From Elysia chlorotica (lineage: Eukaryota > Mollusca > Gastropoda > Plakobranchidae), in the NCBI GenBank assembly GCA_003991915.1, contig RQTK01000165.1:296931-360930 (forward strand): a stretch of DNA of 64,000 bases, read 5' to 3'. Below, one piece after another: positions 39,101 to 64,000 of the stretch. Below the pieces are notes generated by a model. The model did not search any database and had not been told where the DNA came from. It saw nothing but the letters and a program-made list of their open reading frames with translations. The translations under genes and the position numbers were made by a program. Within the stretch, counting starts at the first letter, position 1. Each line of letters starts with the position of its first letter.

Positions 39101-39913
39101 TTGACCAATTATTTTATTGCTCAATCTTGTTTGTTGTTGGGTTTTTTTTCAAATCAATGCCAGATTGTTGAAAGTTATTTGTTACTCCATAAATTTAGGA
39201 AATGTATTGAGTTTATTACTTATGTTGTGGTTGAGAAAACATAAACTTGAATGAATTTTTTTTTACTCCGCTCAGGTATAATGGCATAATTATGTGGTTG
39301 CCAAAACCACTAAGATATGCGATTTTTTTTAGTATGTGTGTAGAAGTGTGTCTGATCACAGTAGCCAGGTACCTGCCATAATGATAGACACAAAGGCCAA
39401 AATACATGCAGATGCAGGACAGCGTAGGTACAAGGCTCATCCTCTTGGAAGTGCTTGACAAGAACATGTATGGTGAAAACAGAGTTTTAAGTAGTGAGAA
39501 GTTTCAAGGGGAGGATTTTGTTTCTTTAAACCTTAGTAAAATAAATAATGTCTGAAGATTGGTCAACCGCTTTATGAGCATGTGCCGAAATAGCTTCCCT
39601 AATCAGTAGAACTGTGAGCTATTTTTGTGGAATCTCGCTAAATCCATAGTCTCTGCTGAAAGTGCATTGAAAAGATAGGACCAAAAGGCAGTTTCGGCCT
39701 GGTTGGACCATGTGCTATAATAACAGGACCTTCCTCATACAATAGACATGTATTTTCTTGTTAGATGCGTTGATATTTTTATTTTCTGTTTTTTTTTGCA
39801 CGCTGATGCATGCATTTTAATGGGCTGTTCCAGTATTTTCTTGCTAGACATGCTGATTCATGTTAGACATGCTGACACATGTATTTTCTGGTTAGGCTTC
39901 TGGTCAGCTCTGT

Positions 39914-39915
<2 letters not shown>

Positions 39916-39946
<31 letters not shown>

Positions 39947-39958
39947 TATTATTATTAT
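39916..39958. repeat. (ATT)n microsatellite
   Basis: ATT run with one ACT interruption. Confidence 0.9.
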
Positions 39959-40579
39959 GAGTTTCGACAATGTGAGTTTCAGGTTAAAAATCTTTTTCAA
40001 GTGCCGACAATTATAAAATATGTATTACATGAAAATGTTCACATAATAAATGACAGAATAAATTTTGGTTGCAAAATAGAATTTAAAAAAGATAAAGAAA
40101 AAAAAAAGAAGGTGTGTTGGTCTTTTCTCTTTCATAGTCACTTTTATCCATCTTGCTGTTTCAATCCCATCTTAGAATTAATCTCTTTTAAGTAAGGTTT
40201 GTCTTAGATGTGTTGTGGAAGTTTAAAGTTGCAATTGGGTGGGTTTTCAATTTTATTTTGTAAGTTTTGCTGTTTGAATGGATTTTATGTGTTTGAGAAA
40301 ATCATTGAGGATTTTTGTGAAAGAGCAACCCATAGAGATATCTCTATATGTCTTGCGCTTTAAAAAAAATAAAAAGATAATTTTTTTTATTATAGGAAAA
40401 CAACTTTTTTTGCACATGTGTTTGCTTCTAGTTTTTTTTTTAATAACGAACCTTTATCTTGTCTTAATCATGATTCTAATGAAATTTATTTTATTATTAC
40501 ATGCATACATTTGTAATCAGCATTTGTGTGTGTCTTTTTTTTAGACCAGTATATCTTAATAATATTTTAGCAATGTAAA

Positions 40580-40628
40580 GCGCATGTAGCACAACAGAAG
40601 TGGTTGTGCGCTATATAAAAATTATGCA

Positions 40629-40667
<39 letters not shown>
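40580..40667 (+). repeat. Repeat tail TGCGCTATATAAAAATT-(ATT)n
   Basis: Motif TGTGCGCTATATAAAAATTA followed by an (ATT)n array, the second copy of the arrangement at 27690. Confidence 0.7.
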
Positions 40668-40668
<1 letters not shown>

Positions 40669-42929
40669 ATAGATATATCTCTATATGTCTTGTAATAAGT
40701 CTTTCAGAGTTGGACATAACATGCCAGATCTGTGAGAAGTAATTTTTTATGATAGTTTATTGTTGTGACTAATAACTTTATTTGAAAAAAAAATGAAATA
40801 ATGACATTTTAAAGTTGTATCAATCTTGTATAGATTGAGAAATATTTCCTGAGAATCAAACATTAACTTAAAATTAAAAAAAAAATAAGGCCCAAATGTT
40901 TCTGGCTTATGAAAACAAGGGTTCAGTTAAACAAAAATCAATGTGTTTTTGTAAATAATAAATTTGTACCTTATTACTGATCAATTATTTTCGATTTTCA
41001 AATATGGAAACTATAAAAATATATTCAGAAAAAGGTGAGGGCTTTGTTGTTATGAAATGTACAGGGATAAAGTCTTTGAAGTAAATGGTTCAAAGTGCAC
41101 TGATTTAATAATTGTGCAAGTTTGGATATGATTATCATACCACTCTTTTTTTTTATTGATTTTTTTCAAACCACCCACTGTGTTTTTGTTATTTTTTTTT
41201 TCTACGATACAAGAGGCTCATTGTATCGGTAACACCAGCTGCTCTTTGCTAATTTTTTGTTGTTTTTTAATCAGTTTCCTTCTAAATCTTTTACCAACCA
41301 ATTCTGACCAGAGCAATTTATAACTGTATTGCCTTAGACAATTCCATTTTCAATGTCATGATATTCCCTATGCAACAATGTTTAACATTGGATATTACGA
41401 CAGCTACTTTTGTTTCTTTTAACTTTATTTGAGGAAACATACATGAGTGTGTAATTAGTCTGACCACTATATGCAGACACATGCCCACATTTTACCAGTA
41501 TTGCAATTATGGATCTGTTGACTAGTTTGATTTGTTTCTGTTGATGATTTGTTTTTTTTTTTTTTCAGTCATGTTTAAAAAGAAATGGTGTTTTGAAGAC
41601 TTACATGATGAATGGCACAAATTCTACCTAGCTATATTCTGATTTTGTGTCTGCATTTCTTCTGAGATTTTGCTAATGGATTGTTGAGGTATACTGTAAA
41701 GTAATAAATATGACGATTCTGGGATGAAAATAGTTTGTTGTTGTTGTGTTTAAAAAAAATGGAACTTTTTTGTTATAATTGTTTGAAAATATTATATATG
41801 CCAAAAGGATATCTACCGATTGAAAAACTGCATTGCATCTTGTGGGTTTGGGTGTAACTGCCTTCTTTTATAAACTCTTTGCACTTACAATAACAGGCCA
41901 CAATCTATTGTTTTGTGATTTGTTCATTATATATACATATATATATATGTAGCAATCTTACAAAATGAGTCTAGTTGCTGCTCAGACTTGCCCAAGAAAT
42001 ACTTCTACACGGCATTCATTACTCAGAAAAGGGCAGAAAATGTAATGTATCATAGGAAAAGCCAAGTCTGCTTTGAAAGCAAGCAATAATTATATCGATC
42101 CAAGTTCTGACTGAAGTACATGTACATGTAGTGAAAAGCGACACAATATATGGAAAAAAAATATTGCACTTTAATTTGTGTAAATTGACAAAAAATTACG
42201 TGTAAAAAAACGTTAACTAAAACCAATTTGAGTGGCAAAAATAGACACTCATTAGTTGTTGTTTTTCGCATTTAACAAGGAGCATGCGGTTAAGCTTAGT
42301 CAAATAGAAGAAAGCCCCCGTCTCTAAATCAACAATGAACTAGTACCAGTTCGTAAATAAGTAACACTTATAATATGCAATAATTTCTTTCCATCATCTT
42401 GCCTGTTTTGCTTTCTTAACTTCCCACAACAGTGAGAGCCACCCGTACAGTGGTCTTGTTATCAGACTTCATTGTGTTGATTGAGATAGAGAAAATTCAC
42501 TCTTACTTTCTTTGCTGCTCTTTGCTTAACTGGCAAGCCCCACAAATAGAATATCTACCACATCGCCAGAATTGCTGTTTAGCTCAAATAATATCATATA
42601 AAAGGTTTGAAAAGTATGCAAAATACTTTCCCGCCTTTATTGTCAAACCCACCCTTTGAGGATTGCAATCCGATCCAACGATCCAGTAATTCAATATTAC
42701 TAATGTACACCCCTCCCCCCAAAAAAAATCCTCCATCCCCTTTTCAACACATTCTTTACCCTCCTTGTCTCACCCCAGTACATTCATTTCTTTACCTGCA
42801 GTACTGCTCACTCGAATCGCCAGCTCTCCAAGTTAGGGCTAACAGCTAGATGAAAATAGTCGAGTGGGTATATGCCATTACAAATTGGGCTATCAGTATT
42901 GCTGATTTAGAAGTCTCACTTAAAAAAAA

Positions 42930-58454
<15,525 letters not shown>

Positions 58455-58716
58455 TGTCCAGTTTATCGAGAAAAACACCAACACTACTGATAACGAGACG
58501 CTCGGTAATTATCTCTGAAAGCGCTGAGTACTAATAAAGTAGGATATGGTGATGATAGTTCTGTCATAACATAGATATTGGTAAAAGTAAATAGTTAAGT
58601 TCTTTCACGCGAGATAAAACTTAGCGTTCTTGTCGTTAACCTAATGTATTAAGACTACGGGCAAGTTTCGGTATTTGTAACAATTCTGGAATGTGAATGA
58701 CGAATAACAAAAACAT

Positions 58717-58746
58717 CAACAACAACAACAGCAGTAACAACAACAA

Positions 58747-58787
<41 letters not shown>

Positions 58788-58805
58788 CAACAACAACAAC
58801 AACAA
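58717..58805. repeat. (AAC)n microsatellite
   Basis: AAC run about 260 bases upstream of the CLCA start codon. Confidence 0.95.
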
Positions 58806-59764
58806 GAGCAGCGGCAATTATATAACAACGTTGCAATATTGCCATTAGTAGGCCTATAATTAATATTTGAAAAGGTGAATGTAAATTTAATGTAGGATTT
58901 CGTTTCACATGTGTTCATTATGCTTGCGCTTGAAAACGGAAGCCCCCACTTTTGGCTCGATGAAGTAATAACGAGTTGTAGACTACATGACAATTTATAA
59001 TAACAAAAGTTGTAAGAATTAGACTAGAAATAGTTTTAGAAGATATATGTGGGCAGGTGAATAGATAGATATTTTTTGTTCGGTTTGTTGATTTTTAACG
59101 CCAGTTGTCAGGAACCAGGCTTTGCGCGGGTTCGTTCTGCAAATGTTTTTACTGCCATACAGATACATAGCAGGAATACCAAGACTTATGGATCGGAGGT
59201 CACCTTAAACTGGCATGGAGACAAATAAAATGTAAAATAGAAAATTCATAAGCATAAAAAGATTGACAGTGAACAAGAAAGCGCAAGATAACTTGATCTA
59301 AATTGCAGGAACTTAAGTTTTAAGCCTATGAGACAGCCCAGGATAAAAACAGTATTTTTCTTTCTCTTTGTTTTTAAGCTCTTGAAATCCAGCCAGCGCA
59401 TAAGGCCTATATCTAGATCAAATAACGTTAGCATAACCTTATCTTGGGGAGGGCGGAGGCAGCTAACAAAACAGCACCGAAATACCAGTATGCTTCATTT
59501 TTCAATCACATAACACTTACACATAACAAGATGCTAAAAACACGGCTTTAGTCCACGAATCCTGGTTAGCATCGCCACATTGAGGTTTCCCTCGAGCTAT
59601 TTACAGTTCACAATCAGACTCATCGTTCCACTTGCATTTACATAATTATGCTTACAATATTTTTCGAAGCAGTGAAACTGACAAAACATTTTTTTAAATA
59701 TTAATTCCTCAATTCGTAGTAGAAATAGACGAAAAACCGCGGTACGGTTGTTTTAGATGATGTT

Positions 59765-59766
<2 letters not shown>

Positions 59767-59800
<34 letters not shown>
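59767..59800. repeat. (TA)n microsatellite
   Basis: TA run of about 34 bases. Confidence 0.95.
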
Positions 59801-59801
<1 letters not shown>

Positions 59802-60465
59802 CTGACATACAGATATTTTACACGCGAGTAGATTTTTAAGATCCGAAATTCATGTCTAAATGCAGGACACTCTTTAAACACTGATGAAAGCTAGATAACA
59901 CTCACAGGATACTTAACATAGATATTATGTTAGATATTACCCTTTTGTTTAAATCAACAGCCAACACTTGGTTTCTTAATTTTAAGTGATCTCATTCCTG
60001 TCTGAAAATCTCATTCAATCCCAAAACTTAATAAGCACACCATTAAACAATCTTGCTAAGCAGATCAAGCACCAGAATTCACTGAATCGAAATTCATAGA
60101 AATCTCGCACAAGTCTGAGGCAGTGGCAAGATATAATAGCGCATCATTAATCTCATAGATCAGAAATAATGAAGTTTATGTGCGCTGCACAGCGGAATCC
60201 TTCTTGGTCTGATAATGCTTACAGAATGCCTATCTTGTCTGGAGGTCAACAGGCTTTCTCTTTGGCCGTTGGTCAGCCCGACATGTGTCACGATCATCCT
60301 GAAATAGGCCTACTTGTACTTGCAGTAATGACTCGTTAGCCTGCTTAAGTATAAAAATTAATGACAATTAAAATTTTGTTCTTCTGAGAACAGATTTGTC
60401 TAGTCTGCCAGTAGGCTAGCTCTTAAGCAGACACTATTGTTTTCTTGTTATTGTTATAATAATTA

Positions 60466-60639
60466 TCGCTCCCTACTGGTTGGGTCGGTGTCAGTTTAAT
60501 GTGACTGACTGAGACAGGAGTCATGGTATCCCCGCCCTGTCTCGTGTGTGGCAGCACATAAAATTGTCAGACGTCAGTCTTGGGGCCCGTCCACAATATA
60601 GCCTATATAGTGCTGATGTTGGACGTTAAACCAACTCAA

Positions 60640-60645
<6 letters not shown>
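60466..60645 (+). repeat. SINE, 5'-truncated, leading into (ACT)n
   Basis: Starts at CGCTCCCTACTGGTTGGGTC and carries the full body and tail (CCACAATATAGCCTATATAG, GTTGGACGTTAAACCAACTC). The tail passes into CAACAACAACT and then the ACT array. Confidence 0.88.
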
Positions 60646-60766
<121 letters not shown>

Positions 60767-61188
60767 TATTATCATTATTTATTTATTCTAAAATTAATTT
60801 ACAATTTGCTGGTATTTTTGTGTTTTTGTGTGTGTGTATGCTTGAGTGAACATTGTGCCTATAAGTAACAAAATGGATATAGGATAAAATATCATTTTAT
60901 TTTAAACAGTTAGTGTGTGTCCATTTGATAAATCACAAAATGGCTACAGCATTATTTATTTAGAGGTCAAAATCGTAGCCGGCCGCCGGCTTGGCTCAAA
61001 TATCACATGACCGTGAAACCAAGCTACTGCCTCGTTTATATGGCAATTCAGTCTGCGAGAAGCTGAAGCGACCGCCTTCTAAACAATTCATTGCATCATT
61101 GACTATCACTGTATTGCATAAAAAGGGAGAAAACTAAAAAAGTGACCTACTGCTATCTTCTGAAGGCCTTTGATGACGTCAGAAGACA

Positions 61189-61294
61189 AGGGTAGAATAT
61201 ACAAACAGGACGTTGCTTACGTCTCGTTGTAACAATATAAGAATAAGAAAGCTTACGAGGAGACGTAAGCTACGTTATGTTTGTGCATTCTACC
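61189..61294. repeat. Imperfect palindrome with ~38-base arms
   Basis: Left arm GGTAGAATATACAAACAGGA with CGTTGCTTACGTCTCGT pairs with right arm ACGAGGAGACGTAAGC, then TACGTTATGTTTGTGCATTC and TACC. A TGACGTCA box lies just outside the left arm. Confidence 0.7.
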
Positions 61295-62324
61295 TAATGG
61301 TCTTGTATCTTGTACGTCTTGTTATGTGTGATGAATCAAGGCCCGGATTTAGGCAACTCGAGGCCCTGTGCTACTGATCTGTTGAAGCTCCGTCTTTCAG
61401 AGATACAAACCTAACGATGAGAGTGAGTTAGCCCGTTGGAGGCTCCCGAGGGCGCCCTTGCTCCACACCATCACATTTGGCAGGAAAAACTTGTTTGCAT
61501 TGGCTTCGTAAGTCTAGGATGGAGTTGTGATTGGACGCTGATGCAGATCCCCTTGCCTATCGTCTTAGTTTTAGCCATGGGACCCCTTAATCCAAAGGCC
61601 TCTATTTCTGGTGGGACAACGTCAAGCTACCTCTTACTTTAACGTATACCGGTAATTATTAGTTTCCCTACCAGAGCTACTGTAGTAGGCCTTAACGGCT
61701 ACAAATCCCAAGATTTACATAAATCTAAGACAATACTCTGATACAAAGATATAGCATGGGCATCACATTGCACTGAGACGTCTCGCCCAGCGAACATAAT
61801 ATAGTGACTTTGACCTAACCATCATGAGACAAACTAAGGCGTTCTAATTAGAGAACGAATCCGGGACCCCCTAGTCCTAGTCAGAAACAGCGCGCTCTAG
61901 CAAATGAGCTTTGAATTTCATAATCAATACTTGAATGGAAAGCTAAGTTATTTATGAAGATCTAATTTACATGAAAATGTATGCGTGTTATGTCTCCGTG
62001 ACATTGAAAAAATGTTTTTTTTTAAACTAAACATGTGGAAAAAGTAAAGAAGTCTTTCATTCTTTGGTCAGAGAGAGGGTAAATGCATTTGACTTATTTT
62101 TCTCACTATCAAGAAATATCCGGCGACCATACCACATAGCCGAATACCCGTTATTTGGCTGGTACAGTGGTAGCATTATACACGTACTGACGCCGAAAAA
62201 TCTAGAGTTAACGCACAACGCCCTCAGCACTTGCGAAAATCACGACCTCTGTCTTGAGTCTTAATTGTCAGCAGCCTTTCAATCTCGGAAAACGTGGGTA
62301 GTCCAGTCGTTTAGTTGGGAAACA

Positions 62325-62445
62325 AGGGGGCGGATGGCACAAGTGATAGAGCGTTGATCTCCAAATTCAGAGATCTCCGGTTCAAATGCCACAATCGTAA
62401 CACGTAAAATTGTCATACGGTTGTCTTGGGACCAGACAACGCGAA
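62325..62445 (+). repeat. SINE-like element with tRNA-like head
   Basis: Head GGATGGCACAAGTGATAGAG and CTCCGGTTCAAATGCC resembles tRNA A and B boxes. The body AAAATTGTCATACGGTTGTC followed by TTGGGACC matches the main family. No standard tail was seen. Confidence 0.6.
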
Positions 62446-62552
62446 ATTAATCAAAGATTACATTTATGATTTAGCCTTTTTCTTTACGAGTGTCTATTTC
62501 TTAGTATTAAAATAGGCCACACTTGGTAAGATACAAGAAGTCTCTCGTGAAG

Positions 62553-63425
62553 GTGTGAAACAAGAGCCCCAGTTATGTGTGATGGTGATGTACAAGAGCA
62601 CCACTAAATGTGACTAATGTGTGAAACAAGAGCGCCAGTAATATGTGGAGGTGTGAAAAAAAGCGCCAGTAATATGTGAAGGTGTGAAACAAAAGCGCCA
62701 GTAATATGTGGAGGTGTGAAAAAAAGCGCCAGTAATATGTGAAGGTGTGAAAAAAAGCGCCAGTAGTAGGTGGAGGTATGGGGAAAAAAGCGCCAGTAAT
62801 ATGTGGAGGTGTGAAACAAAAGCGCCAGTAATATGTGAAGGTGTGAAACAAAAGCGCCAGTAATATGTGGAGGTGTGAAAAAAAGCGCCAGTAATATGTG
62901 GAGGTGTGAAAAAAGCGCCAGTAATATGTGGAGGTGTGAAAAAAGCGCCAGTAATATGTGGAGGTGTGAAAAAAAACGCCAGTAGAGTAACTGGCCGGAA
63001 GATCTAATGAGGCATTATGGGAAAGAACAAGACAGACTCCAGTTGAGACCGAAATCATGAAGCGAAAGTGGGGATGGATCGGACACACTCTCCGAAAGCC
63101 TGCATCAAACATCACTAGGCAAGCCCTTGACTGGAACCCACAAGGAAAGAGGAAAGTAGGTCGTCCCAAACAATCCTGGAGAAGGAGTGTTGAAGAAGAA
63201 GTAAAGGCGTCAGGAACAACATGGGCAGAGCTAAGAAGGACCTGCCAAAATCGAGTCCGTTGGCGGAGCTTTGTTGAGGCCCTATGTTCCTCAAGGAATC
63301 AAGAGGCTTAAGTGTGAAAAAAAACGCCAGTAGTAGGTTGAGGTATGGAAAAAAAAGCGCCAGTAATATGTGAAGTAGTGAAACAAGAGCGCCAGTAATG
63401 TGTCTAGTTGTGAAACAAGAGTCTG
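62553..63425. repeat. ~32-bp minisatellite, interrupted by a LINE insertion
   Basis: Unit GTGTGAAACAAAAGCGCCAG followed by TAATATGTGGAG, 31-33 bases, about twelve copies before 62985 and about four diverged ones after 63312. Units sit directly head to tail. The minus-strand frame rich in HILLALFF is a translation of the repeat. Confidence 0.93.
62986..63311 (+). mobile_element. 5'-truncated non-LTR retrotransposon insertion (ORF2 C-terminus)
   Basis: Open frame 62991-63311, 106 codons and TAA, with no damage. It carries SNEALWERTRQTPVETEI, RKWGWIGHTLRKP, ALDWNPQGKRKVGRPKQSWR and RWRSFVEALC, the C-terminal tail common in LINE endonuclease/reverse-transcriptase proteins. It is flanked by perfect 22-base direct repeats at 62964-62985 and 63312-63333 made of host minisatellite. 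The element ends exactly at the stop codon with no 3' UTR or poly-A. RT and endonuclease are absent, so it cannot move by itself. Confidence 0.85.
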
Positions 63426-64000
63426 GTGAAGTGGAAACTAAAAGAAAGAATGATAGTTACAGTAACACATTACAAGATTCATTCCTAAAGTTTGACCGTA
63501 ACGCGCCAACAAATGCTGTGCTGATCAACACGAGGCTGTCTAGTGCAGCGTCGTGAAAGGATTAAAATTTAATAACAATTAACATTTATAACAAACCTAA
63601 GGGTGTGAACTTGGCAATAGCCTAAGTTGTTTTGAAAATATGTACTGTACTTGTTTATATGTTAATGAGCCCTGATTATTGCAACAAATACATTTTCTGA
63701 AGACAAATAAGTAGTAAATGTTTTCAAATACTTCAAAAACAGTGATGTCATGACTTTCTTACTCATGGCTTTTATAAATTTTGAATTAACAGTTATGTTA
63801 AGAGTTGTATATCTAATGATTAGTGAATTTTGCATTATTTTGTGGGTTTTTTTGTTTGGTTTAATGAGTTCGCATTTGCCAAAGAATATTATATCCAACA
63901 CTATAGCACTGCAACATGATTAAATTGATGTTCTTTAAATCCAATCCTAACTGAAAGCAATAATGAACGAGACAGAGAATTACTTTATTAAATGATTAGC

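Larger units (their letters stand above)
35148..42929. other. Non-coding region between carrier and CLCA genes
   Basis: Includes the carrier 3' UTR and probably the CLCA 3' UTR, with two SINEs near 35500-36170 and (ATT)n tracts near 39916 and 40629. Sequence is AT-rich. No coding frame shows a domain or plausible splice pattern. Confidence 0.5.

Noticed and set aside
61436..61642. 68-codon plus-strand frame starting MEAPEGALAP
   Set aside because: No domain, no splice context and no neighbouring exons; isolated chance frame in repeat-like sequence.
62573..63169. 198-codon minus-strand open frame
   Set aside because: It is the translation of the minisatellite (a repeated HILLALFF-like word) crossing into the LINE insertion on the wrong strand.
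62553..63425. Regularly repeated ~32-base units resembling a CRISPR array
   Set aside because: Units are directly adjacent with no unique spacers, and the setting is an intron-bearing animal genome. It is a minisatellite.

Overview
The window is a eukaryotic, AT-rich, intron-rich nuclear segment dense in simple repeats and tRNA-headed SINEs. It is most likely from a mollusc, probably a gastropod. That guess rests on protein flavour, on the SINE type with a tail like TTGGACGTTAAACCAACTC, on GCGCTATATAA...(ATT)n repeats and on abundant TCTAGATC motifs. It cannot be proved without a database search. Nothing looks prokaryotic and no RNA gene was recognised.

Four protein genes can be rebuilt exon by exon with matching splice phases. 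(1) 2792-17207, minus: an NF-kB p105/p100-type protein with Rel homology domain, NLS, glycine-rich region and ankyrin repeats; 18 coding exons, about 1044 aa. (2) 22838-26261, minus: inositol polyphosphate multikinase (IPMK). One expected exon was not found, and the last exon holds a frame change that a 43-nt intron or an indel could explain. A possible 5' UTR exon lies at 29575. (3) 31572-35147, plus: a mitochondrial carrier of the SLC25A34/35 type; six exons, 308 aa, complete. (4) 42930-58454, minus: a CLCA (calcium-activated chloride channel regulator) protein; 16 exon positions, 988 aa, with signal peptide, degenerate metalloprotease motif, intact vWA MIDAS and a C-terminal membrane helix.

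Layout: 1-2212 possible NF-kB 3' UTR and microsatellite; 2213-17207 NF-kB; 17214-22837 CT-rich and other non-coding sequence; 22838-26261 IPMK, with a 240-bp-armed inverted repeat in one intron and a dead LINE fragment in another; 26262-31571 non-coding, with a G-rich minisatellite, a LINE tail and AGATCT clusters; 31572-35147 carrier gene; 35148-42929 non-coding with SINEs; 42930-58454 CLCA; 58455-64000 non-coding, with a SINE, a 32-bp minisatellite and a 5'-truncated LINE inserted in that minisatellite with a perfect 22-bp target duplication.

The genes do not form an operon and act in different places: innate immune transcription, inositol phosphate signalling, mitochondrial transport and a secreted or membrane regulator. 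The recurring oddity is local duplication of exons or exon edges. CLCA has two separate tandem duplications of a whole exon, and in each pair the copies encode identical protein with only synonymous changes. NF-kB has a string of duplicated splice-donor units and partial echoes of an ankyrin exon. These could be mutually exclusive exons, gene conversion or uncollapsed haplotypes in the assembly.
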